Position numbers and translations under genes: made by a program. This document shows, one piece after another, positions 23,800 to 40,974 of a stretch of 64,000 nucleotides of DNA. Each line of letters starts with the position of its first letter. Position 1 is the stretch's first letter. This DNA comes from Plantago ovata (lineage: Eukaryota > Streptophyta > Magnoliopsida > Lamiales > Plantaginaceae): NCBI GenBank assembly GCA_028274465.1, contig CM051456.1, positions 20,679,033-20,743,032 on the forward strand, written 5' to 3'. The notes under the pieces are model-generated. The model was not told the DNA's origin and did not search any database. It saw only the letters and a program-made list of their open reading frames with translations.

Positions 23800-25103
23800 G
23801 CCTGTGCCGGATTTTGATTCAAGAAAAATAGAAAGAATAAGAAAAAGGAAAAGAGAAAAATAGAAAAAAAGATGAAAAGGAAAAAAGAATTGAAACATGT
23901 TAAGGCCGTGTTTGATTTGAAGAGAGAGAAAAAGGAAAAAAAATTGGTCACCAAAATTAATTACAGTAAAAACTCTATACATAAATATTGTTGGGACCAA
24001 TAAAAAATATTCGTATAAAGAGTTTATTCCTGAATAGAGTTTTGTATTTCATTTTTTATCTAACATAATAGCATACTATGAATAGTGTATAAATGTTAAA
24101 ATACATGCTATAAGTCCACATGAAAATAGATGTCTTTCTTGATCACCCAAATAAACAATAAGTTGTAATGTATTAAATGATGATGAAATCGTTGAATCAA
24201 TCATACAAGAAATAGAGGGGGATAATCCAAAGGATTATACTGTAGAAGTACAAAAAATTTCATAACAAGAGGCTTTAATAAGCATGCTTGAAAAGTTAGA
24301 GGTGTTTTTGGGTTCAACAATAACGTCTACATGTGAATGAGTTGGGTCCCGAATGAGTTATTAAACACACACAAGTTAAAAGATGTGATTGCAACTCAAA
24401 AGTTAAAGAGTGTTTCACATAAAATTTTGCACAAGTACTTTGGATAATAAATTTTATGTTATCTGTAACAAATACATATATTTATTTATGTATGTAATTT
24501 ATTACTATATAGATGTATAATTCTTTAAGACGAGACTTTAAAAAGTCATGGAATATCACAATGTGGAGTTTATTCTTATTTATAATTGATATTAAGTTGA
24601 GATTGTGAATTTTTATTACTATAAAAAGTTTATTATAGAGTATTAATTTAAGGAGTTTTTACTGTAATGGAGCTAAATGTAATATATGAAACAGTAGCCA
24701 TGCAATGCAAATTGAGAGATTAGCCAATAGCCAGCTAGTTTCCCGCCCATCATCGTACGGGCCATTAAAATAATATTAAATTTGAAACTGTATCCCATTC
24801 CCCAATAAAGCACTTGGGCTTCTCTTCATTTCCCATCAAAATTGCAGTGTTCTAGTCTCTTCTCCAATATTATTGCTGTTGGTGTTCACTCTTCACTTCT
24901 CTCACTGTTAGAGGTGAACCATTTTCTCTGTGTCTCTATCACACAATTATCCGCCATTTTACTAAAACGAACACGTATTACTCCCTGCACATTCTAGGGC
25001 TTTTTCTTCTTCCCTTTCGCCCCTTTTCAATTATGTTTTCTATTTTGCGAAATGTTAGGGCTTAATCTGTGCTACTGTTTTAGGGCTTAGGTTCTGAAGT
25101 AGG
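23800..25103. other. Intergenic and 5' region of DDM1
   Basis: 23800-24700 is AT-rich repeat-like DNA with no gene. From about 24770 the composition becomes CT-rich, typical of a promoter and leader, leading to the DDM1 ATG at 25104. The leader may carry upstream ATGs (e.g. near 25032); a 5' UTR intron is possible. Confidence 0.45.
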
Positions 25104-30487
<5,384 letters not shown>

Positions 30488-31036
30488 CTTCTGTAACAGC
30501 CTAACAGTTGACACTGTTATTGGTCATTCAGGATTATAAATTTAGAAACTCCACCTTGCTGTTTGACCAATCATTTTGATTGTTAGTAGTAAGATATTAA
30601 TCACGGAACTTGAATTGGCGTTCTGATCATATTTGGCAGCAGAGGCCAATGATGAAGTATCAAATTTTCCCCTCATCTGGTAATGATAATGCAGAAACTA
30701 AATTGGCTGGAAAACGTTGATATAAATGGAAATCTAATTAAAACTTTGTTCCCTTGATCCCTTCCGCTGTGCATTGATTGATTGCGTAGTGTAGTCATCT
30801 GTCGCTCTCTGGTTTGCATAACAATGTGTGAAGTTAAGTTAGTTTATTTCATTCTTCTTGTCTAGAACAACCAACATAAAAATAGAAGCATTTTTTTAGT
30901 AAAAAGACAAATGTATTTACATTGTGATCATCATCATCAATATACAGTCAATTAACCCACTTAAAAAAATCCATTGTAAATTACTCCAAAAGAGTTATTT
31001 TAAAAAAATCTGGAAAAGTCCAACGACTTAGTCAGC
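30488..31036. other. Convergent 3' ends
   Basis: 3' flanks of DDM1 (+) and the first membrane-protein gene (-). No other gene seen. Confidence 0.45.
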
Positions 31037-31888
31037 TCAGACTTTATCATCGGCATTAAGCCGGCTTTCCAATTCCACGTCAACTCTCCTCCACCCACGT
31101 GTCAAAATCAAAACCGTGGAAACAATTCCTTTGACGATTCTAACAACACCGATCGTCGCCGTCAAATAATACAACCACCATCCGATAAAATCCGCCACTC
31201 CAATCCCCATCATGAGCTCCCTTTTCACCACCGGGACCACCACCAGCGCCTCCACCTCCTCCCTCAGCCTCCACCACCACAACCCACCGTACCCCAACCC
31301 CACCACCGCCTTCTCCACCCACCCTTCCCCCTTAACCCCGCCGAATATCGTGTCATCCACCACCGGCTTCACAATCACCTTCCACCAAAACAGCGTCGTT
31401 TCATGCAACCCGAAGAAGAACACCATTCTGGATACCAGACCCTCCTGTTGCCCGTAACCCGACCCGTCTATTCCGGTTGCCTCGCTGTTTTTGATTCCGA
31501 CGAAAACGGAGAGCTGGAAAATGAAGAGGATGGCCCAGGCGGAGTATAAGTGGGCCCGGGTGAGGAGGAATCTGTGACCGTGAGTGGTGCCGGTTAGGAG
31601 ATGGGAGAGAGATGAAATGCTGATGAGGGAGAGGGAGAGGTGGAGGATTGAGGGGTTTTGGGTGAAGAGGAGGAGTGAGATGGGGAAGGAATAATGGGTG
31701 GGGTAGGATTCGGAGAGGGAGAGGAGGTAGCTGGCGGTGGAGAGGCGTGCGAGGAGGAGGAATGAGAGTGGGAGGAGGAGGCTGAGGAGGGTGGTGGTGA
31801 GGATTTGGTAGGGTGTTTTGACGGCGGAGATGGTGGTGTTTGTTATTTGGAGGAGCCACCTGTTTTTTTGTAGAGGTTTTGTCTCCAT
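31037..31888 (-). CDS. Uncharacterised plant membrane protein, paralogue 1
   Basis: Single exon, 283 aa. I recognise only a plant-specific 'transmembrane protein' family without known function. Likely membrane segments: residues ~28-55 (LLSLLLPLSFLLLARLST core), ~68-97, ~115-131 (SAWAILFIFQLSVFVG), and ~235-257 (VADFIGWWLYYLTATIGVV). Conserved blocks shared with paralogues 2 and 3: FGLHETTLFWWK, VKPVVDDT, GLWWWRLREEVEALVVVP. The Trp-rich GLWWW and the EEVEAL segment are the most conserved and may be a functional core. The start ATG gives a short polar N-terminus before the first helix, as in the other copies. The opposite strand is open by chance because of GC-rich codons. Confidence 0.82.
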   Translation of the reverse strand: METKPLQKNRWLLQITNTTISAVKTPYQILTTTLLSLLLPLSFLLLARLSTASYLLSLSESYPTHYSFPISLLLFTQNPSILHLSLSLISISSLSHLLTGTTHGHRFLLTRAHLYSAWAILFIFQLSVFVGIKNSEATGIDGSGYGQQEGLVSRMVFFFGLHETTLFWWKVIVKPVVDDTIFGGVKGEGWVEKAVVGLGYGGLWWWRLREEVEALVVVPVVKRELMMGIGVADFIGWWLYYLTATIGVVRIVKGIVSTVLILTRGWRRVDVELESRLNADDKV

Positions 31889-31929
31889 TGCTGGTTTTGA
31901 ATTGTATGAGAATGGGTGATAAAAGATGG

Positions 31930-31937
31930 TTTATATA
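31930..31937 (-). promoter_or_regulatory. Candidate TATA box of membrane-protein paralogue 1
   Basis: On the minus strand this reads TATATAAA, about 45 bp upstream of the ATG at 31888; a start about 30 bp downstream would leave a very short leader. A good consensus match but unproven. Confidence 0.45.
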
Positions 31938-31949
31938 TGGGAACAAAAA

Positions 31950-33935
31950 AGTATATGAAGAAATAGGAGTATGATTGAGGTGAGGAGAAGAAGACTAATG
32001 CGTATAATTGGAGGGAGGGTGAGGATTAGTCGTTGCCACGACTGACTGTTTTAAAGTTTTAACAGTACTGTCTTGTATAGCAGCTAGTTGACTCATGAAA
32101 GAGCCGTGTTCCTTATGCTGCTCGTAGAATAGAACCGTTGAAACTAGCAGACTCGTACTTTGCAATTTTGCATGCACTCAAATAGCCAAACCTTGAAAAA
32201 ATTCAACATTAACATTATAGTTTGGGTCTATTTCGTATAGATCCCTCATATATTTTTTTATTTACATTTAGATACCTACTTACAAATTTTAAACTTAGTT
32301 GTAATTGTTTGTCACCTTAAAAATAAGATTTTAGACTTAAAATGGATAGAGATATATGACTTGGGATCGGACTGATGATTGTGATTAGTGATGAGGTCAA
32401 TTTCGGCGTAACTGCATTGACAGGATGAAAGTCAGGAAATATAATAAAGTGCGATTAAATGTTTTAAAATTACTACTACTGTGTGTAAGAGGTATATATT
32501 TCTAGCTAGAGATTGAACGGGTATATATGCATGCATGTCACATATTGAACAAGATGCATGATCCCACCAAGGCGATGGAGATTGCGTGACTTGGTATTCA
32601 TGGTTTCAGAAGTGTGTTCGACCAATACTTAATTAACTTGCATCTCACAATTAAATGAACAGAGAAAATAGTATATATGTTCTCAAAACAAAGTATAACA
32701 AGTGAGCCGGCAGGTTAAGACTTGAACATAATGATGATTAGAGAGGGAGGACTGAAATAACAAGGTGCATAAATAATTAATATTCAATGTAAACATTGCT
32801 TCAAAGCTATTTTCACCAATTTATTGCAAATCATCGTTGACATAATATATATATCATTGTGTACTAAACTAAACTAACACCATAATAATTTTACCTTGCA
32901 TACCGTTCATTAGTTAGTTTAATTATTTAAATACTACTATGTATATCTGTTAATTAGGTAGTGAAGTCATGCATACTAGTTAATTAATCATGCATGAATT
33001 CGATCGCCCAACTCAAGATACAGCAGCAGCAAGCATTATCCATAAGAATGTTCATCATTCATTGTTATCTACTCCCACTTAATATATACTCCTACTACAA
33101 TGAATTGTTATATAATACAGTAGTTTGTTTTCCTGATCTGGCATCTGGCTGTTACTAATATTCCAAAATTTAAGATTAATCAGCACAAATGAATTAAAAT
33201 GAAGACAGTTCATTGACGCGCGACAACACAATGAATTAATTAATTCATCATCACCTGGAAGACAATGATATTAAAATATATCTAATCTTTTGTAATGCAT
33301 TTGTCCTAAGGCAATTTAGCTTATGTTCAATTCGTGCAAGAAGACCTTGGTTCAAGTTTAGGGCTTCTAACTTCCGGACCTCCCCACATGGAGAAGAGTC
33401 ATTTAGGTTACATGAGGAAAGGGAGCCAAACTTCGGTTTGGGAGAAAGACCATAAAGAGCCTCGTGAAACAGACCAATATATAAGGACACCGAATGTCTA
33501 AGTTCTGCCTGTCCCACACTCCCACCTTTCCCACGTCCATCTCTCTACTAGAATAAAGAAGAATGGCCCACAATCCTACTCCACACGTCGCAAGACCACA
33601 TATTGCATCCCCCTGTCCTACGCTAAGACTGTGAGGTCTGCACTTTCACAAGTCATGACCCACAATCCTACTCTACTTCTATATATATATACTACTATTA
33701 TACAAACATTTTAAACCACCTTATTTCTCCACTTCGATAACCCAACACAACACAAAACTGTCGTGGGTTTATTCGCTAACCCAATACATAAATAGAAGAT
33801 GAACAAGAAATCCTGAGTGTGTGGAGCGCGAATGCAAAAGATTAAAGCAACATGGCGTTGGCTTAAATTGTATTGTGACACAAGACGTGCCTTAATGACA
33901 CAAAAATAGCACTTTGCCAAAGTCTTCATCAACTA
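31950..33935. other. Intergenic, no gene seen
   Basis: AT-rich. Small repeated words only (for example CCCACAATCCTACTC at about 33567 and 33658). No coding region that I can support. Confidence 0.4.
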
Positions 33936-33939
33936 GGGG

Positions 33940-34860
33940 TGCAGAAGAGCTAGTGGTGACAGAAAAAACGTCAACATTGCATAAGGCCGTAAATTCGCCA
34001 AGAGCATGCTGAAAAGGACCAGAGGAGATAATACCAAACTGCGAAAGAATCCTATTATGCAAATAGACTGTAAGCGAAAGGCGAGGAAGGCATACTGACT
34101 AACATCTTCAGCACATTATAAGATACCGAGACAGCCCGACCTGATGGGAAGAGCGACAAGCTGTCATTTCCAACCCCCAAAATCCAGCCCTGAACCAGTA
34201 ACAATCTTCTCCAAGGAGGTACGTAAAACCTGATCAAATTGAGCCTGAGCATCCCCAAGAGACAAGGTGGGAAGGTCCTCAGAGCATAAGGCAATTTCGC
34301 AACCCCGCACAATTACGAAGAAGAAGAAGCTCACACTAGGGGGTCATCAATCTTGTGGATAGCTTCCATTAGGGAGATGATCTTGGAAACCCATTTTGAA
34401 GTTAAGTCGCGACAAAAACTAGTATCCGCACTAACTGAATCCCCAAGAAGTTTGACACCCTTAAGTGGACGGGAGATATTATCAGGGAAACCACCAACCA
34501 CCCTTCCTCGAGGATCACCAACAATAGTACCATCATCCAGATACCAAGCCTGAAGGGATACTGGTTTTTTCCCTAATACTCTTAAGGGTGGCCAAAAGAG
34601 TTCAGTCTCATCTATATTCAGAACCAATCCACCAGCTGGCCCATCAGTCCGGATGATATCTAACGCCTTGGCCACCATAAGAGTATTACCAGCAATAGTA
34701 CCATCATCTACCAAGCTTGAAGGGAGAGATGACAAGACTGATGAATGGCGTGAACCAACGGGTATAGAGTTAGGGCAAACAATAAAGGACCCAGGGGATC
34801 TCACCTTGTTCAACCTTTTGACAAGACCAAAGTGCCGAATCACCATAATAAAGCCAAGCA
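33940..34860 (-). mobile_element. Degenerate non-LTR retrotransposon reverse-transcriptase fragment
   Basis: The minus strand reads parts of a plant LINE reverse transcriptase: LVLNIDETELFWP, the catalytic-region word LQAWYLDDGTIVGD, GVKLLGDSVSADTSF, then with frameshifts SLGDAQAQFDQVLRTSLEKIVTGSG, LPIRSGCLGIL and YAFLASF. This order matches the RT-to-thumb part of a family whose C-terminal piece is also in the window at 37904-38537. It is interrupted by stops and frameshifts and holds a small internal duplication of the catalytic word (34520-34560 and 34690-34735). Dead fragment. Confidence 0.8.
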
Positions 34861-35650
34861 GGACGAGAATAACAAAACTCCACCCATGGAAAAATGGGCG
34901 GACACCTCAACCGAGTTTCCTGAAGAAGAACGCTCCTGTCAATAAGGTTAAAAACATTCTTGAAATAAGTTTAGTTCAATTCTGTTAAGTTCTGTTCTGT
35001 TATGTTCAGATGATCATGAAAATAGATCCTTACTAATCGGCTAATGGACCTTAATTTTAAGTTGAGAAGTTCACCAAGTAATGGCTGGTCCTGTCTTTCT
35101 AGGATGGCACAGTGGTAATAGATTAAGGATCCAATTTTTTTTGGTGAATTAGAGTAAGTAAAATTGCATCCAAATGCATTGTGATAAGAGGGCCAGAATT
35201 AGTGTTAATTTTTTTTTCCCTTTATGATTGTACATGTTGATAGGAGAAATGATGCCATCTCCAAAAAATTCATTGAAATAGGTGTTTCTATTCTGTTCTT
35301 TTCTTTTTAAAAGCCCAGTTAATTGTAACACTATTTTGCCCAAACACACCAACCGTTATCATCTTCTTCCCCGGCCCAGTTAATATTCATATGATATATT
35401 TAGCCTACAAACCTATATATGTTCTGCTCAACCTTAAGAGTTATAACTTGTGAAAAAATATTTCGGTACAATTTGTTGGTAAAAATAATATTATATATCA
35501 ATTCTTTTAAAACCCTTGAATATTGAACCCATGAGGGTATCATTTTCATTTGTCACGAATGCATTTACATGTATGTTCATTTAATCCCATAACTATAGCA
35601 AGAAAGAATAAAACCAAAACCTCCAATTAATTAAAGAATGCCTGCATAGT
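34861..35650. other. Intergenic, no gene seen
   Basis: May include further decayed retrotransposon sequence up to about 34950; the remainder is AT-rich 3' flank of the next gene. Confidence 0.4.
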
Positions 35651-36472
35651 TCAAACAAGATCCTCATAATCACACAACAGATCACAATGTTTATCCCTTG
35701 CCCCTACCCAATTGATCAAAACTAACACATAAAACATATAACTTGTAACTAGCACCTTAACTATCCCATGCATGACCATCAAAGAGTACACTCCCCAGGC
35801 TGCAAAGTCCAACACCCCTACAAGCTGCATGGCCAACGGCACCACCGCTAGTGCTTCCACCTCCTCCATCAGCCACCACCACCACAACCCTCCAAAACTC
35901 AGCCCCATCGCCGCCTTCAAGAAAAACTCCGCTCCCCCAAGGCCAACACTAAAACTCTCATCCACCACATTTTTCCACCAAAAAATCATTGTCTCATACA
36001 ATCCAACACAGAAGAGCAATCTCCGCACCATAGGCGTTTCTACTACAAGGACATAATCGCTTATTCCCGCATCAACGCTCCCTTGTAGGCCCAAAACCAC
36101 GAAGACAAGCATCGTGCAAACAATAAGAAATGCAGCATTCATGTAAAAACGCGGTGGCCAATAGTACACTGGGAGTACTCGAAAAGGCAAGCCATGTAAG
36201 AAGGCTTTTGCGCTAATCATACAAACAAGAAAGCTTACAAGTGCTGTTGCCTCGGTTCCAAAGAAAATAGAACATAGAAATGAAACGTTATTGTTGGGGT
36301 TTGGTATGGTATAGACGTTATCGGATGTTGATGAAAGGAAACGAACAGTGGATTGGCGTGCGAGGAGGAGGAAAGAGAGTGGGAAGAGGAGGCTGAGGAG
36401 GCTGGCTACTACGATTCTGCCACCCTCTTTTGCGGTGGTGCAAATGCAATAACCCATCAAATTATGCTTCAT
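35651..36472 (-). CDS. Uncharacterised plant membrane protein, paralogue 2
   Basis: Single exon, 273 aa, same family as 31037-31888. Shared blocks: SLLFPLSFLLLARQSTV near the N-terminus, FCVGLYETMIFWWKNVV, GLSFGGLWWWWLMEEVEAL, and a C-terminal helix with DFAAWGVYSLMVMHGIVKVL. Four hydrophobic segments as in paralogue 1. The VKPVVDDT block of the other copies is here VVDESFSVG, and the loop before it is diverged, so this is the most distant of the three. The frame is intact. Lies between two retrotransposon fragments. Confidence 0.78.
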   Translation of the reverse strand: MKHNLMGYCICTTAKEGGRIVVASLLSLLFPLSFLLLARQSTVRFLSSTSDNVYTIPNPNNNVSFLCSIFFGTEATALVSFLVCMISAKAFLHGLPFRVLPVYYWPPRFYMNAAFLIVCTMLVFVVLGLQGSVDAGISDYVLVVETPMVRRLLFCVGLYETMIFWWKNVVDESFSVGLGGAEFFLKAAMGLSFGGLWWWWLMEEVEALAVVPLAMQLVGVLDFAAWGVYSLMVMHGIVKVLVTSYMFYVLVLINWVGARDKHCDLLCDYEDLV

Positions 36473-37371
36473 GCAGGTTCACTTTCTTCCCTTTATGAAC
36501 CAAATACAAGTTACTTAGCTATGCATATATCATATATGAGGATGTATCTTACTGAATTTTAATTAGAAGTTTGAATAAATTTAATATAAGATGATGTGAT
36601 ATATCATCAGTATCTATCGTTGACAATTTAATTAATTTGTAGCTGCCATTATCACGGAAACTAATGAGAGATCGATGTCATGTACTAGTATGAAATACTC
36701 TAAAAATAATTTATAACTGGCCTGGTGATATTTAAGTAGCTAAGTATATATCATAATTTATGGTTTTTTTGAGTTAACGGTCTTATGCTACATTAATTAT
36801 GGAATAAACGTGATATGATATATGCAAGTGGTGAACCATGACTTGTTAAAGTAGGAGGATAAAATCGTTTTAAGTAGAGATATGAGGGGGTTTAATAATA
36901 TAGGTAGCTCAGTCTGCTCAGCTAATTACATCGAAGTCGTGCGCGCGATTTGAATATTAAAATATTTAAAAGAAAGAGTTTGAGAAAGTGAGAGAGACCC
37001 GATCCGTTCATCTCGACATTTCACGTGCAAGCAACCTTCTTCTTGCTGCTTTTCAAAAAAAAAAAACCTTCTTCTTGCTTATACGTAATTCTTATTATTA
37101 CGTGATGTGGTTAGTGCTTTATTGAACTCCGAACTGCCATTCTAAATCATAGGTTTTCATAATTCTATAATTTACTCTATAATCAACTTGAAAAATCTCA
37201 ACCTCCCCGAACATCGTGTGGGCTGGCTCGGCCGTTCGGCTACCCAAAAATCATGAATCAGGAAATTATCTTTCTATTCTATACCGGTCGTTGGACTTTA
37301 AAACTAGTATTAGTACGAGTACTTCTATTATTGTAGTACTAGTAGTTAGTTAATCAACTCTAATCTAAACT
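36473..37371. other. Intergenic, no gene seen
   Basis: Promoter side of paralogue 2, AT-rich. A TTCTTCTTGCT word is repeated around an A-run near 37028-37078. Nothing else recognised. Confidence 0.4.
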
Positions 37372-37389
37372 AGTCTGTGTTTTAATTAG

Positions 37390-37560
37390 GTAGTGATATA
37401 GCCATAACGGTTTGGAAGTTGAACATGCTTTTACGCTTTCTACGGTTTGGGTGAAGTCTCTTTGTTGGACCGTGTGGGTGCAACTCTTTTGCACTTGTTC
37501 TTTGTTGTATTTGTTTATGGTTATTTTTATTTAATAAATTTTTTGCCTTTTCCAAAAAAA
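37390..37560 (+). mobile_element. 5'-truncated LINE insertion with target-site duplication
   Basis: A 171-bp insert ending in a short A-run (37554-37560) and flanked by a perfect 18-bp direct repeat AGTCTGTGTTTTAATTAG at 37372-37389 and 37561-37578. The 3' part (TTTAATAAATTTTTTGCC) looks like the tail of a plant L1-type LINE. The perfect duplication suggests a fairly recent event. Confidence 0.85.
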
Positions 37561-37845
37561 AGTCTGTGTTTTAATTAGCTTTTAATACATGTGTTAATGA
37601 ATTTGACTTGTCGGGAATGGTGTACCAGAAATAAACTACTCCCTCCATTTTTTAAAGAATAATGTTTAAGGTAAATGCACACATATTAATAAAATGATTG
37701 GACTTGATTAGTTTATTGCAAAAAAGAGAAAGAATATATTGAAATTGTAATATTATGTTGAAAAAGAGAGAGTCAACTTTGAAACCGTAATAAACAACCT
37801 TAAATTAAATTTGTTGAAAAAGATAGAATCAACCTTGAAATATAA

Positions 37846-37857
37846 TATAATATAATA

Positions 37858-37903
<46 letters not shown>
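37846..37903. repeat. (TAA)n microsatellite, left of LINE fragment
   Basis: Imperfect TATAATA units pass into a pure (AAT/TAA)n run of about 43 bp that abuts the retrotransposon coding fragment at 37904. Confidence 0.9.
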
Positions 37904-38564
37904 CTCAGCGAGGTGTGTTCTGGGTTGTCGGCTTGGTGTTACTTTGTTTCCGGTGTCCTTGCCCTGCTCTACTTGCTCTCGGATTTTTGATGGAGATGTG
38001 TTTGGTGATCATGCGGTGTCATGTGCTGGGGTGGTGGGTATCAAGCACCGTCATAACCTCGTTCGGGACACTCTTTTGGATGTCTGTTTCCGGTCCGGCA
38101 TTTCTGTTGGTAAGGAAGTGGATATTGGTTTGAGCGGCGGGGGTGACAGGTCCCTCCGTCCTGCAGATTTGCTCCTTTATGCTTGGGATAGGGGGCGGGA
38201 TGTGTGTGTGGATCTGACCGGGTCTTCCCCTTTGACCCGGTCTGGGTTGGTGGACTTTGTGCCTGGGCATGCGGTTACTGATGCGGTCAAGCGCAAGTGT
38301 GCGAAGTATCGGGACTTGTGCGCAGCTAAGGGTTATGGATTCCTTCCTTTCTCTTTCTCGACTCTTGGGGAGTTGGATGTTGATGCTGTTGAGTTGCTTG
38401 TTAGAGTTCGGGGTTTCGCTTTGGCTCAGGATACTGGAACGCGTGCTGCTCATCATATTTTCCCTAGGATTAGTTTTGCTATTGCTAAGGGAGTGGGAGC
38501 CCAGCTTGTTTCTCGGCTGCCCTCTAATTTTGTGTAAACATTCTTTGTTTATATTAATATTTAT

Positions 38565-38607
<43 letters not shown>
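37904..38607 (+). mobile_element. 5'-truncated non-LTR retrotransposon, C-terminal coding part plus (TAA)n tail
   Basis: An open frame runs from the left microsatellite edge (SARCVLGCRLGVTLFPVSLPC) to a stop at 38535-38537. It includes CSRIFDGDVFGDHAVSCAG, a Cys/His cluster typical of the C-terminus of this plant retrotransposon family, then GIKHRHNLVRDTLLDVCFR, RPADLLLYAWDRGRDVCVDL and ISFAIAKGVGAQLVSRLP, the family's usual end. About 25 bp after the stop a (TAA)n tract begins (38563-38607). A very short 3' UTR followed by a simple repeat resembles RTE-type elements. The frame is intact over 210 codons although the element lacks its RT and endonuclease, so it cannot move itself. Confidence 0.82.
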
Positions 38608-38612
<5 letters not shown>

Positions 38613-40925
38613 CCTTAATCCCCCTGTTCTAATATAAACTTCCAAGTGCTTAGTACTTTATTTTGGATTGATATAAAAATTAATAAAATATTAATTTTGT
38701 AGAAAGTATATATTATATTAATAAAGTTGTAAATGGGTGATAAACATTTTCAGGTTCAGTCAGTTTATCGGTTAATTTTGTTAAACATGGTATTCATAAA
38801 AATGAATTTGTTATGAAATAGTAATTTTAAACATGAAAGGTATTACTTGTTACTTGTTACACTTGTTAGTATGACACACTATTATTATTTTCAATAATTT
38901 GTACTAGAACATTCGAAGTACCAAAGAGGTTTGAAGAACTACCAAAATCTCAACCTTGCAATGCTTGGTCGAGCCTTAGTTTAGTCAAACTCTTACTTGT
39001 CTGTCGGACTGGTCTACATAAAATTTGGGGGTGGGCGGGTTGTTTAGTAGCCTTAACCAAAGATGAGAGTATACTTTATTATATTGGAGTTTAGTCTTTC
39101 TAAGATCCCTTGAAGTATAAAGAATGGTATGTGTGTATAGTGTGTAATATTGAATTATCAATGATATAACATAGAATATCATCCCCGCATAGCGGTCAAG
39201 GGGTGCGCGAGAAGACCTGCCAAAACTATGACCAATAATATGGCTAAGAGCGCAGAAGAAGACCCGCTAAGGCAAGGTTACATGGCCCTGCCTGCAGAAG
39301 ACGTACTTGCGGAAATCTAGGGACAACAATACAGTTCTACGCACGGGAAGAAGACATGTTAGGTCTAGAGCATGAGTCATAGCCTAGTCCGCAGAAAGAA
39401 GGCTTCGCGCATGGTACACCCCGGGTGACCAACGTATAAGGAGTAACATTGAAGACTCCGCCTTGCGGATACCTTGCCTGCGCCTAGCAGACAAGAAGTA
39501 CAAAAGAACAGAGATAAAGTCGGAAAACATGGAAGAAAGGTACTTCACTCACAACTACATCTATATATAGATGTTCTGGGGTCACACTTAGATATTTCTC
39601 ACTCTCATCATCAATATCTTACTCTCTAAACATCTATTTCATAGCTCAAGTAAAGTCTCGCACTAGTTTGTCTAAGACAAGTCGATCAAAAGGGATTAAC
39701 TCCCTTTCTCCCCCACATGCGCAGGTCCAGAAGTGAGCAGCATAGGAGGAAGACGATGAAGTAGACTTGGTGGTCAAGACGTTCAAGTACCACATTTTTA
39801 ATGTTTCAATAGAGATATAGCATTTGTTTATATAAATCAATTACCTTTTCTCTTTGCAAAGTATAAGTATTTATAGTGTTGCACTGCTTTCTAGATTGAT
39901 GCCAAGTGCCCGCTTTAAATTGCACCACATGTATTATATAAGCTCATGGGCGTTTAGCGGATTTAACCCAATATCATTGTGAACTGGCCCAAAGGCGCAT
40001 GTGCCTGGTATCTGGGTTGGGTCCGATGAGATGGTCCAAGAGACTCTTGAGACCCGATATAAATGTTTGACTATTTGACAATCTTTGACCATGTTGACTT
40101 CTGCTTAGTCGGACCACCGAGTTGGCCTACTCTTTTATTCTTATCTCTTTTTTTTTTTTTTTAAACGACAAATATTATAATTACTGTTACACTCCCTTCC
40201 ACCGCACCACCATATAACTCCTATAGCCTACTAGCTTTCTTGTTCTGGCACCCTTGTACATTGTCTTATGGTCCACTGCACCACCTTAAGTAATGGTTTT
40301 GATATGAGTTAACAAGACGGGAGCAAAATACGAAGACGAGATGGAAACATTTATTAGATTTTAGTTGTGACTACGGTGTTTAGGGTGGTGAAGGTGATGA
40401 TATCACATTTAGATTAAGCGTGTTAAAGGTGTTGGTTTGCTTGTATTTTTAATCTTTTTTAGCATCATTTATGCTCTTTATTTTTAATTTATAAAAAACA
40501 AATAATTTGGTTGTTTAAAAAAAAAAAAAAAGGAGTTACAAGGTGATCCACTGGAAGGGAGTTGAGATGGTGAAAGGAGAGGTGGAGGGTTTGATCCTCG
40601 GCGAAAACATAAGGCGGTTTCGGTGTGGAGATATAAGGTGGTTTATGATGTTGTATAGTAGTAGTGTAGAAGTAGTTGTAATATTTGCCGTTTCGAAAAA
40701 AATAAATTCAATTAATCACTTTCAAACCCTTCAGCTCTGACACGGAACGCCTCATTTCAAACTCTTCACCTTGAAGGCTCCAACACTATGGTAAGGCTCC
40801 AACTCTCTAAGAAAATAAAAAAATAAAATAAATGGTGAGAGTAAAAAAAACGATGGCTTCCGATGCGTTTTCTCATCGCAGATCCCACGGGTTCACACGC
40901 TCATCAGCTCCACTGCTGGAGCTAG
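38608..40925. other. Intergenic; possible solo-LTR-like sequence at about 39180-39850
   Basis: No gene. 39180-39850 differs from its surroundings: more GC-rich, repeated GAAGAAGAC/GAAGAC words, then CTATATATAG and a CT-rich stretch ending with CACATGCGCAGG, the layout of a plant LTR promoter and leader. I could not define TG...CA ends or a target duplication, so this is weak. T-run 40150-40163 and A-run 40517-40531 lie in the remainder. Confidence 0.3.
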
Positions 40926-40932
40926 CCTAACC

Positions 40933-40974
40933 GGGGGGGGGGGGGGGGGGGGGGAGGGCTCCCCCCCCCCCCCC
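40933..40974. repeat. G22 / C14 facing homopolymers
   Basis: G x22 (40933-40954), then AGGGCT, then C x14 (40961-40974), followed by an A-run. The two runs are self-complementary with a six-base loop. The sequence to the right (to about 41120) ends CCTGGTTTCGCCCCTGAGC, whose reverse complement resembles common plant transposon ends of the CAGGGGCGGAGCCAGG type. Confidence 0.85.

Noticed and set aside
23494..23954. Open frames of 78-134 codons through the hairpin array on both strands
   Set aside because: They translate the repeat (LLQLP.., CKSS..) and differ between repeat phases; no sign of a protein family.
31401..31946. 181-codon open frame opposite and offset to membrane-protein paralogue 1
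   Set aside because: Low-complexity Pro/His/Arg composition; it exists because the GC-rich gene lacks stops in a second frame. The family sequence is clearly in the other frame.
37630..37850. Possible Stowaway MITE (ACTACTCCCTCCATTTTTTA at about 37635)
   Set aside because: The left end resembles the Stowaway consensus, but I found no matching inverted right end or TA duplication.
38019..38645. 208-codon minus-strand frame
   Set aside because: Begins in the TAA microsatellite (poly-Ile) and is antisense to the retrotransposon C-terminus.
40150..40531. T-run and A-run pair as ends of an element
   Set aside because: The inward sequences share only TTTAAACGAC/TTTAAACAAC-like words; too weak to call.
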